A stretch of 64,000 nt of DNA from Pieris napi (taxonomy: Eukaryota > Arthropoda > Insecta > Lepidoptera > Pieridae), in contig NC_062249.1 in assembly GCF_905475465.1 (NCBI RefSeq), positions 10,366,501 to 10,430,500 of the forward strand, in the 5' to 3' direction. The notes beneath the pieces are model-generated. The model was given only the letters and a program-made list of their open reading frames with translations, had not been told where the DNA came from and did no database searches. This document shows positions 11,716 to 22,103 of this stretch, in pieces. Each line of letters opens with the position of its first letter. The stretch's first letter is position 1. The translations under genes were made by a program, and so were the position numbers.

Positions 11716-11880
11716 AAGAGTGCTGGCCGTGTGGCTAAGCATGCGACCCTCATCCTTGCGTCCGAATCACGTCTGTGCACCAATACAATTTCCGTTCTTT
11801 CTCTCACTTGCTCCTACGTCTCAATCCTTAAAGAATAACGACATGTGTCAGACCTAATTGTCTATGAAAAAAAAATCAAA
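11716..11880 (+). mobile_element. Degraded S1 SINE
   Basis: 'GGCCGTGTGGCTAAGCATGC', then 'GACCCTCATCC' and 'GTGCACCAATAC', follow the head and body order of S1, with heavy divergence after 11,800. It lies head-to-head with the copy at 11,480-11,600. Confidence 0.5.
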
Positions 11881-12239
11881 GAAACTATAGTGTTGTAGAT
11901 GGATTATTATTATTAATTCTTCTATACCAAATCTTGCTTCACTGACCATCGGTCAAAATCCTCCAACTCTTACGTACTGAATCAGTTGTATACTGTGACA
12001 ACAAGCGATCAATATTGCCAGTTTATAAAAAAATTAAAATATGGAATAGTTATGTAGATAATATAGACTACAATTAAAAATATTTTAAAGTCTATGAAAC
12101 GAATAGACACGACTTATTATTTTTTACTGCCGCATTGTGTTGAGAGGCCAGTCCACGTGGATAATTAGATATTAATTAAGATGCGACCGTTGTCTTAAAC
12201 ATGGACTTGCGTCATATTTACTTATAATTCCACGATTGT

Positions 12240-12400
12240 AGACTTGATCACCGACCGGACAGACGCAGAGCCTCCGTGGAGCCTACGGTAACATCCCGTG
12301 ACGTCACCTCCGGCTTCCGCTCAGCTGATCCGGTCATCGCGTCTAGTGAAAGTCTTAGTCATGTACGGTTATGACTTTTGGACTTGTGAATATTAGTAAT
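12240..12400. promoter_or_regulatory. GC-rich island with perfect CRE palindrome; possible promoter or first exon
   Basis: This is a sharp GC-rich patch in AT-rich surroundings. TGACGTCA, the CREB/ATF palindrome, lies at 12,299-12,306. On the minus strand an ATG with G at -3 opens a 29-codon frame (MTGSAERKPEVTSRDV and on) that crosses the patch. GTCGGT/GTGATC donor-like sites occur near its end. It could be a first coding exon or a promoter. It is about 5 kb upstream of the LIM exon on the same strand, but nothing visible links them. Confidence 0.35.
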
Positions 12401-12529
12401 ACCGTAAGCCTATTAAGACCTTACAAAATTCTGTATGGACCCTTGTGGATGAATAGGACTACTAGAAGAATATAGCGTCTATGCAATTACATTTTTTGGA
12501 CTTTAGTTGGAAATAATATTATAACACTA

Positions 12530-12827
12530 CTAGCTGACCCGGCAAACGTTGTTTTACCATGTATATTATTTCTAGGAAACATTTTTTTAGTGCAATTAAA
12601 ATAAATATCTACAATAATTAAAGCATTTTGCTCGTAAAAGTTTTAAATTAGGGGTTGTTTGTATTCTGTATCATAAAAGAATAAAAACAAAAAAATTTAC
12701 TACCCCTTATTCTCAGACTTACTCAATATGCAATAAGAATTTCATAAGAATCGGTCCAGTCGTTTCGGAGTATGGGGTCGAACATTGTGACACGAGAATA
12801 TTTGTGTCATTGTGATGTATATATAGA
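12530..12827 (-). mobile_element. Non-autonomous Helitron, 298 bp
   Basis: Minus-strand element. The 5' end is A|TCTATATATACATCACAATG (TC at 12,827-12,826). The 3' end is TTTGCCGGGTCAGCTAG|T at 12,530. The 3' hairpin is GGTAAA/TTTGCC with loop ACAACG, one mismatch from perfect. The body has CATAAGAATCGGTCCAGTCG in the plus reading, shared with the inverted copy at 51,850-52,209. No ORF is present. Confidence 0.8.
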
Positions 12828-13685
12828 TATTTACATCACAATGACACAAAACAAGAGAAAAAAGAAAACAAATCGTGTAAATGGGCGGTTTTACTGCTGA
12901 AAGCAGTTCCTTTTTTTGTAGGTCTCAAGATGGAGGGGGGGACGGCTGGAAGTTTATATCATATTATTATAATATATTTTTAAGGCACGTTTTCCGCAAA
13001 TATAGATACCAGGAGACAGAGAATACTTTTGTTAAAACGGTGGTGTAAAATTTTCTATTATATTTTATGAATTAATTTAGGTAATAGATTCTAGAGGCAA
13101 ATATATTCTAAAGGCTTATAGTAGAGCAGTTTATAAACACAGATTATATCAACTAAAGAGTGGTAAGTCAACTGTCAAGGTTAACTAAACAGAACACATC
13201 ATCGGACCACACCTCGACAAATCATAAAAATTACAAAAAACGAATCACCAACACTTATCACAAAAACGACAAATCAAACAATGATAGTAGCTGACCCGCC
13301 CATGGGCAATCAGGCAAACTGTTACACCGGCTACAAATTATAAGCGATCCGAAACAAATTCTCAAATAGCCTATTTCTGAAATTATTTTAGGCGGATGAT
13401 ACGAGATCGACCAAATATAACTTACGAAATGCAGATAATTTGTCGTTTTTTACATTTTACTATTATGGGTCTAAAATAATAGTATAATTAAAGATACTTG
13501 TTAAATATATGTATTTAATATATTATCTAAAGGACAGAGTACAATAATATAGCATTTCTTATTCTCTGTGTGTTTGTTATTAATGTCCTCATAAACGGAT
13601 GTATATGACATGACGTATCTATATGACAATGTCTGTCGGGTCCGCTAATTATGAAGCTAATATTTATCATTTTCGTTCCCCGGTT
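12828..13685. other. No gene; inverted-repeat arm at the Helitron edge
   Basis: The first bases (12,832-12,850) are an exact inverted copy of 12,801-12,819 inside the Helitron. Beyond that the DNA is AT-rich with no exon or repeat I can name. Confidence 0.5.
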
Positions 13686-13795
13686 TCCCGCGCTTTGCAT
13701 CAATCATCTTCCCACCCTCAACTAGTGGGAGGCCGTCCACCACTTCGCTGACTGGTCCTCGGCTCCCCTCTAGGACTTTCTTGCCCAATATTTAT
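13686..13795 (-). mobile_element. Probable LINE ORF2 relic (GRPPT motif)
   Basis: On the minus strand the GC-rich patch reads EPRTSQRSGGRPPTS, a stop, then GWEDD. This resembles the GRPxTRWxDD segment near the C-terminus of RTE-type endonuclease/reverse transcriptases, with an in-frame stop. Confidence 0.35.
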
Positions 13796-14989
13796 CATTC
13801 ATATTCAAGAACCACAAAACACACATATCTATTAATCATTTATAGTGGACGAAAACTACGACCACAAATAAAAATAAAATGAATTTTAGGCATCAAATTT
13901 GTCTTTGTCAAAGCTTCGTGCCAGACGCAACCAAATCCTTTATGAATGAAGTACAGTAGTCCTTGTATAAAAGCCTAAACAGAATTATAGATGAACGTGG
14001 CGATGTATAGGCGGCGTCGATAAAAGATTTCGGTGAAATAATGACAGGCTACAGAAGTTGCATAAAGAATTTTGCGCAAATATTGTCGCTTGCTAACGAC
14101 CGGACCACCTGCGAAGCGATTCGGCGATTGTGAGCATTAGTTTGGCACATTAGGCAAAGTTAATTTGTTTAAAAAAATGGTGTTTCGGTTAACATTAATG
14201 AAATATTAATTACAATGTGTTTGTGATCTCAACGATTGATTGCCTATTACAATACCTATCCACTCCCTAACGTTGCGAAGTCATGATTTCTTCCATCTAC
14301 CGCGCGGCTTGTAACAAATGTAATACTTATTTATAAATTCAAAATTATCTTTCCCAAAATTTCTAATAATCTTTCCCATTAGAAAATGCTTCATTTTAAC
14401 TTTTTTAACGTTAATAACAGAAACATTATATATTAACAAATAAATAATAAAATAAAAAGCAACACGAAACAACCCCGAGAAGAGTCCTGATTGTAATCTA
14501 TGGCCATATTGTTCTGCAATGAGCCAACTTTAGCCTTTGCCATAAAGGATTGGAGTACGCGATAATTAGTTACTATGAACTCGAGTGATACTAAAGAAAT
14601 AATATAACGTATAAAGTCAATATAGCCAAGTACTGTCTGTGTTTTAAATTACAAATAGGTACGTGCAAAAAATGAATTTCTAATAACTGCTCAATCGTCA
14701 ATAAAATTTGTTTGAATACCACTTACGTACGTTCATTACAATTCGCGCTTCAGGAAATACGTATACATAGCAATCTCTCGTTATTTATACTTAACAAAAT
14801 AAGGTTAGGCCATAAGGCTTTTCAAACAGCCTCGCTATAGTAGTAACTGTAAGTATTTATATCACTTACTGATAAATGTATAATATGAATGGCCAATCAT
14901 TGAATCCGTAAAAATTTTAAGTATTTTACTTTATAGTTTTTTAAAGCAATATTGTGAAGTTTACGTTAATTTTATTTTTGTCTACGTCC
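13796..14989. other. No feature recognised
   Basis: AT-rich DNA. The 63-codon frame at 14,281-14,472 (minus) is Lys/Ile/Asn-rich with no domain and looks accidental. Confidence 0.45.
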
Positions 14990-15262
14990 TAAACCGCTGT
15001 CCGGCGATGGCATATCCACGGCGGAACAGTGAGTCACGGGCGTCTGCGCGCGCAGACGAGGAAGTATGTGTGATCCTGAACACATCCAGCGCGTGCGCCG
15101 CATCGCTAACACTCACTCATTCATAGACCGGCTTTTATGTTTCCCGTATCACCTTGTCATAAGGGCATATACGGTCATATCTTTAACTGGAAGGCACAGT
15201 ATAAAGACGCTAACAGTTTCAGTAGTTAATAGTAGTTCAGTTGTTTAGTTAAATTAATTGTT
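14990..15262. promoter_or_regulatory. GC-rich promoter-like island with 18-bp CG palindrome
   Basis: A GC-rich patch (15,000-15,130) carries CGTCTGCGCGCGCAGACG, a perfect 18-bp palindrome at 15,041-15,058. Its core TGCGCGCGCA resembles NRF1/Ewg-type sites. Downstream are GTATAAAG at 15,199-15,206 and two initiator-like TTCAGT motifs (about 15,219 and 15,237). A short ATG frame of 11 codons begins at 15,270. Frames are open on both strands (plus 15,066-15,248, minus about 45 codons), as GC-rich DNA tends to give. A promoter is more likely than a coding exon, with low certainty. Confidence 0.35.
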
Positions 15263-15619
15263 CGATAAAATGCCTAAAACAAATTATTCGGAATTCGGAG
15301 ACTAAAAAATCTCTGGCGCTACAGTCTCATATTTGAATAAAAATTCTGTCTGTGCCTAACACACGCCCTAGGTTTCAAACGTGCTAGTGTACACGCTATA
15401 TAATATGTTCGCTAGTATTCATAGTGTACATAGATTTCATAAGTGAACAAAATGTTTCAAATGTACCTAGATAGATTATATTCTTCTCTAATAAATAAAA
15501 AAATACATTTACATATAATATGTAAATGTTTTAATTGCTTTGCTTTGTTCCATTTCTTTTGTCTAAATAACTAAATGTCTTATGTATTTTTGCACTTCTT
15601 GAGCTCACCTTATCTAATT
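15263..15619. other. No feature recognised
   Basis: AT-rich. It holds only the short ATG frame noted for the island just upstream. A local inverted repeat ACATTTACATATAATATGTAAATGT lies near 15,508-15,532. Confidence 0.4.
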
Positions 15620-15760
15620 ATTTTTCTCTCTCTTAGTGGTTGCCTGGAAGGTCGCTCGAAAGCGATTAGGCCGCTAGTTGCTCTTAATTATTTTAATTGT
15701 ACTACATTTCTGTATAGTTGCAACGAAGTGTTAGTAAATAATAGGTAAATTAATTAATTT
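15620..15760 (+). mobile_element. LINE 3' end, family D
   Basis: 'GTGGTTGCCTGGAAGGTCGC', then 'TCGAAAGCGATTAGGCCGC', is the conserved 3' UTR block of a common lepidopteran LINE. It ends near AACGAAGTGTTAGTAAATAA. Further copies are at 29,150 and 54,575. Confidence 0.75.
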
Positions 15761-16149
15761 AAAAAAGAACTTTTTTTGTATTTTGTCCATCGTATAACAT
15801 ATACGATTGTCCATTTATCGTTTAATAACTACGGCCGATGCATCGCTAAATATATGTAAATGTCTCAAACAATATTCTTTGTTCTTGGTAATTTAAGAAG
15901 AGTTTACATTGACGTGTTTATTCAATTTCCAGAGCAATAAAACTCCCAAAACTCAACAATAAAGTGTTGCCCGACACAAATACCATTCACACAAATTCGG
16001 GTCGTGTTGGAATCACTCCAAATCGATTCTCTCCGCGACAAGACACTATTCTTTACTTTGAATTACTTACATTCCTTACTACTACTGAGAAATTTAACTC
16101 GATACAACGACTTAAAGGCTATACAAGACGCAAGACTTACGAGTTGTTG
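15761..16149. other. No feature recognised
   Basis: Short open frames at 15,964-16,155 and 16,004-16,192 overlap each other and run into the SINE, so I regard them as accidental. Confidence 0.45.
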
Positions 16150-16415
16150 GCCTAATGGCTTTAACTTGCGACTGTCACCGCTGAAGTCGTAGGTTCAATC
16201 CCCGGGTGTGCACCAATGGACTTTCTTTGTATGTGCGCATTTAACATTCGCTCGAACGCTGAAGAAAAATATCGTGAGAAAACCGGTTTGCTTTAGACCC
16301 AAAAAGTCGACGGCGTGTGTCACAGGAGGCTGGTCACCTACTCGCTTATAAGATTGACAAATGATCATGAAACAAATTCAGAAATCTGAGGCCCAGACCT
16401 AAAAAGGTTGTACTT
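16150..16415 (+). mobile_element. tRNA-derived SINE (family S1), near full length
   Basis: It begins with a tRNA-like head (GGCCTAATGGCTTTAACTTG, then CGTAGGTTCAATCCC as B box) and continues with GTGCACCAATGGACTTTCTT, AAAAAGTCGACGGCGTGTGT and TTGACAAATGATCATGAAAC. It ends GGCCCAGACCTAAAAAGGTT. It lies tail-to-tail with the next SINE. Confidence 0.9.
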
Positions 16416-16426
16416 ATTTTTTTTTT

Positions 16427-16667
16427 ATGGCTCTGGCACGGTTTGTGCATTAGCCAGCGTCAAGTATAAGATTTTTATAATTCGTGCTTTTTGCCTTAGA
16501 AATTCGACCATGTCCTCCATGTACGGTTTAGGCACTCGCCCGGTACCGCACAACCCTCCCAAAGGCCGAGAACAAATTTTAAATTAAATTAAAACTTGCC
16601 CTCGAACCGGGAATCGAACCCGGTACCCCTCACCTAGCTGCCACTTAATAAGACCGCTAGGCTATGA
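16427..16667 (-). mobile_element. tRNA-derived SINE (family S2)
   Basis: Minus-strand element. The head at the right reads CATAGCCTAGCGGTCTTATT, then GTACCGGGTTCGATTCCCGG, with a perfect B box (GGTTCGATTCC) and a folded T-arm (CCGGGTTCGATTCCCGG). The tail runs left through CGGGCGAGTGCCTAAACCGT and GACGCTGGCTAATGCACAAA to a T-run. It differs from S1 outside the pol III boxes. Confidence 0.85.
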
Positions 16668-17154
16668 TTATTATAAATTTTTGATCGCCAGACTAAAAAT
16701 TTATTATTTTATTACTAACAGTCCTAGACTCGACAGTAGAAGAACTATGACGTAGTATTTCTTAAAACACTTTTTGAAATGTCTAATCTTCAAATACTTG
16801 TAAAAAAATTAAATGTTTGCTGTTCAAATCGTGGGAAAATCGATGAAAATTCCTAAGTTTCTTATCATGATAGTTTTGTATTTACTTTGTGATTAGCGTA
16901 TGGGTTTTCCATTGTTTCCTTAATTCTATGTTTGGTCAAGCGATGATGAAACGGCTTACATCACCTATTATCTAGACTAGCTTTTGCTAGCCTAGGTGTG
17001 TGTTTACGTGTTGTTCCCACGAGAATGTAAGTGCGTGCTCCTAATTCCCCATGCCTACTGCTGATCGAGGACAAATATTTGTTTTTATTATTATTAATTA
17101 CTTAAGATGCCATGTGGAACCTGGTGTAATGATTGCAGGTTTACAAACATTGTG
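16668..17154. other. No feature recognised
   Basis: AT-rich DNA with no supported element. The 75-codon frame at 17,051-17,278 enters the LINE 3' end that follows and is not a gene. Confidence 0.45.
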
Positions 17155-17335
17155 TAAAACAATAACTTGGCGATTAAAAAGAGTAACGGAGAGTTTATTG
17201 TATATTCTTCTCTTCCGTTCTACGCCCTTGATTGGAGAACTGGCAGTAACTGTAAAATTAGAAGCATTTAGCATTTAATATGTATTTCTTGTTGACTTTC
17301 ATAAGTGTACATTGTGTTACCTAAATTAATAAATG
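17155..17335 (+). mobile_element. LINE 3' end, family B
   Basis: 'AATAACTTGGCGATTAAAAA', 'CTTCCGTTCTACGCCCTTGA', 'TGACTTTCATAAGTGTACAT', 'TGTTACCTAAATTAATAAAT' in order. This is one of the better-preserved copies of the family. Confidence 0.75.
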
Positions 17336-17559
17336 ATTTTGCTAATAATACTAATGTAACGAATGATAAAATACTTAAGAAAATAATCATGTATAGTTTG
17401 TAAGCTTTTATCTAGCAATAAGAGCATTGCAAGTTTTAGTTAGGATTATATTATCATTAGGATTATAATACATTCGATAAAATTAATTGATATAAATCCT
17501 TCTTATGTATACATAAATATTATACAAGAGGGTCATAACCATAGGCGACTAACATATTA

Positions 17560-17705
17560 CTACTAAAATAACCCTGTGTTGGTTAGAGCGTGCCCAAGTT
17601 TCGCAGCCATAGGTAAGGCAGGGTAGAAGATGTTAAAAACTTTGCTCTTTATTTTTTTGCTGAAATCTGTTGTTTTCATAATCTTACTCAATATCTTTTC
17701 CATCT
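17560..17705 (-). mobile_element. RTE-like LINE reverse-transcriptase fragment
   Basis: On the minus strand the frame SKKIKSKVFNIFYPAL, then PMAAKLGHALTNTG, matches the LKxKVxNxxVLPALxYGxETWALT segment found after the RT core of RTE-type endonuclease/reverse transcriptases. The key CETW is eroded, so this is a dead copy. Confidence 0.55.
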
Positions 17706-18314
17706 ACTAACACTTAGCTATAAGTAAATACTAACAACATTTGTAATGGAAAATATGATTATTGAAATAAAAAAGGCTTTATGATTATTATTATACATAT
17801 ATTTATGTGACTGTAACATTATTTATTATCTAATCTTCCGGACATTTAAATATGCTTCGCGTTAATTTCTCAAGAATCAAGTAACACTCTTAAAATATGG
17901 TCTTTACGATGTGAATTTGATTAAGTAATTTAAATAAATGTAATTTATTGGGAAATAATACCCAATAAATGTTACGAGACCTAAACAAACAGTGTTCATA
18001 TCGTACCGCGTTCGATCTCCAGAAATATTTAAAGATTGTTCACAGCGCAAACATTTCGTACAAGTCGATATAAGGGTACCAACAATGGGTATTCACGGGT
18101 CAACAAAACGATCCTATTCACTTTGAGTCGCCGGCTAATCCCCACAACATCGCATTCCTCACACAAGTCTAAAAAAAATTTAACGCCGCCGAGGTGTTCC
18201 TAGCTTCTTGGAAACGCGGAATTATAGACGAATAATAGAAATATTTGTCAGAGATTTTGAATGATGACGCAGCATTGATTCTGTAACATTGGAATTTCTA
18301 AGTACATTTTTCAT
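17706..18314. other. No feature recognised
   Basis: AT-rich DNA. I see no open frame, SINE box or LINE end. TTATTGGG and CCCAATAA pair near 17,945-17,967 as a small hairpin. Confidence 0.45.
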
Positions 18315-18436
18315 ACTTACCCGCTCTACACCCTTGACTTGCAAATTGTAAATTTACAATTAATTTAACTTTTTTACGTTCATAAGTGTACTTTTTTACC
18401 TATATGAATAAAGATATTTTGAGTTTGAGTTTGATA
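18315..18436 (+). mobile_element. LINE 3' end, family B
   Basis: 'ACCCGCTCTACACCCTTGAC', 'TTTACGTTCATAAGTGTAC', 'ACCTATATGAATAAAGATAT', 'TTTGAGTTTGAGTTT'. This copy keeps the complete poly(A)-proximal end. Confidence 0.8.
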
Positions 18437-18574
18437 CTTAAATCATTTCAGAGTTAATTGTTCCGATCCTATATCATGTAACTTGAATGTTTTTATTATT
18501 AAAAAAAAACCTTAGTCGGAGATGCAGTAATAGTAAAATCTAAAATATACGCTTCCATATATTTTTATAATTTT

Positions 18575-18655
18575 TGTAACATTTATTTTAGAAAAGATAC
18601 ATATACTGTAGATATAGCATTATATATTATGTGGTGAACTTTAATATATAAATGA
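18575..18655 (+). mobile_element. LINE-type 3' end (same family as 2,500-2,583)
   Basis: 'TTTTAGAAAAGATACATATA', 'CTGTAGATATAGCATTATAT', 'TATGTGGTGAACTTTAATA'. It shares these blocks in the same order with 2,500-2,583. Confidence 0.55.
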
Positions 18656-18974
18656 AAAACAATATGTTTTTATTTATTATATATAAGATTTATTCTTACT
18701 TAATAATTTTTATAATATTGTACTTGTGAATTCAGTAGAGTTATAAATTAAAAATGTGAACATTTGTGATGTCAGCTTACATCAATTTGAAACGTTATTT
18801 CGGAGTGCGATGGTATTTGGTTAAAGGGAAATTAAATGAAAAATATTAGATGTAAAGCTAGTTATATCACGATATCAACCACATTGTTTATCTCTGAAGG
18901 GATTTAATAATAATATACCTAGTTTTGACGTTTAAATTTGTCAGTTGGTACACAAAATTATGAAGCCTTTAGAC

Positions 18975-19255
18975 CAGTGTTTCCCAACGTGGGGCCCACG
19001 CCCCACAGGGGGCGATTGTTAAGGAGGGCTATTCGAAAATTTGTTAAAATTATTTTTTTTATATGTTTTACTTACTGTGTATCGTAAACAATTTCCTAGT
19101 ATTTATTTTCCTTAAAATGAATATATGGTAGAATATTTTAATTTAACGATTTTTTTTAATTAAAAGTTATGTATATAATTATGTATGTTGAATAGCCATA
19201 AGAATTTTAGTAAAGCTAAGATGGGGCATGGCACAAAAAAGGTTAGGAAACACTG
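18975..19255. mobile_element. hAT-superfamily MITE, 281 bp, with 8-bp target duplication
   Basis: Terminal inverted repeats are CAGTGTTTCCCAACG on the left and, reversed, CAGTGTTTCCTAACC on the right. The element is flanked by an exact 8-bp duplication, CTTTAGAC (18,967-18,974 and 19,256-19,263). An 8-bp duplication with CAGTG-type ends is the hAT signature. The interior is AT-rich and non-coding except for the palindromic GTGGGGCCCACGCCCCAC near the left end. Confidence 0.9.
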
Positions 19256-19263
19256 CTTTAGAC

Positions 19264-19799
19264 ACTACATTCCTGGCATAATAAAAAAAGCTCAATCCAA
19301 TATAATAATGGTAACCTATGAATAATAAGATCAAATAAAAAATCTCCGGGTACAATCGTATAATGTAGACAAACTATTATGTAAATACAATGCAACAATC
19401 TCGTTCTGTCCGTACGTCGCGCCTTCACAAAGACATTCTTGTATTTCTCTTTCATTCAACCGAATTACCTTTTAATTTATATGGGACTAGTTCTCAAACT
19501 AATCTTTGATGACAATAATGTGAATCAAATGACGTGGAAGCGTGGCGCGCTTAGATGATTTCTAGTAAATTAGCAAAATATCGAGTTTTAAGATAAGACA
19601 TTATACTTTTTTTATATCTAATATGAATATGTTGAAATGTCAACAGGAAAAACAAAACGACAAAATCCTAAGCCAACTTTACGGAATACGCAGAAACGTT
19701 AATACAATTTACTCCAATCTACATTCAGAGAAGCAATCCAATTTTTAAAATGAATACGAGTATGATTGGAAATTATACTAAATGAGAGAGTTCTCCATA
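19264..19799. other. No feature recognised
   Basis: AT-rich. The 65-codon minus frame at 19,258-19,455 overlaps the hAT target site and shows no domain. Confidence 0.45.
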
Positions 19800-20090
19800 G
19801 CAACGCCTTTCACGCAGAACCGACCTTCACCTTGCTTCAGTGTCTGCTGAAACAAATTGTTGACTTATCAAAGGCCTTTGATAGAGTCGATCACTTCAAT
19901 CGCCCTGTTTCCATAGAATTGCGCGTCTGATTTGTGTCGAGTGTTTATCATATAAAGCAATCAATGTACACACGAAACTGAAGCTTAGAACCTAGTAATA
20001 ATAATTTATAGACATCTCAAGTTTGTAGGGTATTACAAGGTAAGGTTTTGGGGCATTTACTTTATAAGGTGACCCTTTCAAGGGCGCCTT
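19800..20090 (+). mobile_element. LINE reverse-transcriptase core relic (RT motifs A and B)
   Basis: 'VDLSKAFDRVDH' at 19,859-19,894 is RT motif A, with its catalytic Asp in DLSKAFDxVDH. About 140 bp on, 'RVLQGKVLGHLLYK' is a decayed form of motif B (GVPQGSVLGPLLF). Stops and frame changes lie between them. This is a CR1/Jockey-type RT pseudogene. I found no YADD motif C in frame after it. Confidence 0.75.
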
Positions 20091-21223
20091 TTATTCCGTT
20101 CAGCGAATTTGTTTTTGTTCGTAATCGAATCACTATTCAAATGTTGTCGAGAGGAAATCGGTTGGAAGTCCTATGTTTAACCTAGAATGTGAAATACGAG
20201 GGAGTAACTGTTTACTATGAATTAATTTGTTTGTGATTCAACGTTATTTATTACCTATATTATCAACATTAAATTATTAGGGTGACATTCCTGAACTCCA
20301 CAAGCGACAACAGTTGAATGACAGCTAATAACAATGCGATTGTAGACGTCAAGTGGAGCTGTGACACCAATAACATTAGATGACATAAGGGTAGTTTTTT
20401 CAATGAATATTCTATTGGGTGATTATCATAATATAACAACCTGCGAACGTGCCGCGCCCGTCGGAACTAATAAAAATGCAAACATAACATTGAAAATTAA
20501 ATAAAAAACTAACAAAAAGCGTGTTGTGACGATGTATTATCTAAATAGGTTGTATAATGCGTCTCTAATATTATGCAAAGTGTTTATGTAAAGGCTTCAA
20601 TGTGTTTAAAAGAAAAAGGTGAATGTGGATAGATTGCCGTTAAATATCTGATAATTTACTATAACGTTATTTGTTATTATTAATTTGAGTGAACATTTAT
20701 TGCTAAGTGATAAATTTTTCTATCGATTTTCACGATAGAAAAATTTATGAAACAGAATTAATTAAATAAATAAAATTTTACAATCAAATTCTGGAAACCA
20801 AAACTAATTGGAACCTAGTCTCCCGGTTTTAGAGAGTATTTTTTTAAAGTAAAGATTTAACACCCCTTGAGACTTGATTTCACTATACAATTATCCAATC
20901 AACAAAAATAATAAAATGAATGAAAAGCTAAAACAATTAAACATGTCGCTTCTGTGTGGACAGTACGCATTAAATTATATTATCTTTGGTACATACACTG
21001 TTTTATTATAAATTTTTTGCGAATACATTTGAGTTCTCTTTTGTCTATATGGCATATAATATGTAATAAGATTATTTTTCTTTGACGAATACTCGAGGGG
21101 TGAGAATGTAAATCGAAATACCAAACGACGGTTGGTTCCTTTTGACTATGATTGGAGCATTTTGGATGCGTTGGCACGCGACATAATGCGTCCGAAGGTA
21201 ACTTCTTTCATTTGCAATCTCAT
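20091..21223. other. No gene; perfect 16-bp hairpin at 20,710-20,748
   Basis: ATAAATTTTTCTATCG (20,710-20,725) pairs exactly with CGATAGAAAAATTTAT (20,733-20,748) across a 7-nt loop. The rest is AT-rich with no supported exon. The 65-codon minus frame at 20,980-21,177 is probably accidental. Confidence 0.55.
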
Positions 21224-21490
21224 CCCCCAGGATGTTTCATCATCGGACGTCAAAGCAGAATACGAATCAACCCGACATATTTACCGATTACGGCAATTTT
21301 TGCCACACGCCACCACTATGTGAAACCAGCTGCCCACTAAAGTATTTCCGAACCAATTCGACTTAGGGTCCTTCAAGAAAACAGCGTACCAATTCTTAAA
21401 AGGCCGGCAACGCACTTGTGAGCCCTCTGACAATATGAGTGTCTATCACTTAACATGAGGTGAGCCTCCTTCCCGTTTGCCCCCTTTTAT
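21224..21490 (+). mobile_element. LINE 3' end, family A (ORF2 C-terminus and 3' UTR)
   Basis: 'CCACCACTATGTGAAACCAG' opens the typical MWNQLPTEVFPNQFDLGSFK frame, here with a damaged MWN. It continues through 'AAAAGGCCGGCAACGCAC', 'ATCACTTAACATGAGGTGAG' and 'CCTTCCCGTTTGCCCCC', and ends in TTTTATATCAAAAAT. The upstream part (CATCGGACGTCAAAGCAGAA) matches the copy at 33,425. Confidence 0.85.
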
Positions 21491-22103
21491 ATCAAAAATG
21501 AGGATTTCTAAACATAATTATTCATTTTATACTGGTACCTTTCTTTATATTGGGTTTTACAAACTGCATATGAATTGAAGTACAATATAGGGAAAATTAA
21601 ATCAAGTTTTTTACAAATTTATTATATTATAGAACTCAATACCATATTTCGATTGTTTATTGATGTGACCACACACCTCTGCGATTTTGAGGTCCTTAAC
21701 TTTTTTATTGTTTTGTTAGCGGGTGCATTAGAGGCTAAACGTCTTTATTTGCATTTTTGTTATGAACCCTAAAATCGATAATTTATTACGAGATCACATA
21801 CGATGCTGTATTTTTAATGCAATATGCTGTTCACTTTATTTCAACCTGTCAAAACAAACTTTGGAATTCTCTGGTGATATTTTAAGGATATCGTTGGTTC
21901 ATATTGGTTTAAAGGAGGTTAACACATAGTAGGTACAGAAACATTTGACTGAGTTTTTTTTTAAATCTTTGAAAGTGACAAATGGTTTATTTTTGATGTT
22001 GACATTTTTAGCAATTATTTGAGTGATACTTTCAAAATCTTCGTAATATTAAAAGAATTTCATAAATGCTTGTACTAAAAATTCTTCATTCAATTTCATC
22101 ACA
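21491..22103 (+). promoter_or_regulatory. 5' flank of the zinc-finger gene
   Basis: AT-rich DNA directly upstream of the coding start at 22,104. A short upstream ATG frame (ATGCTTGTACTAA) lies about 38 nt before the start. No TATA/initiator pair stands out, so the transcription start cannot be placed. Confidence 0.3.

Noticed and set aside
16600..16667. Possible tRNA gene on the minus strand
   Set aside because: A perfect T-arm, but it is the head of a SINE with a 170-nt non-tRNA body.
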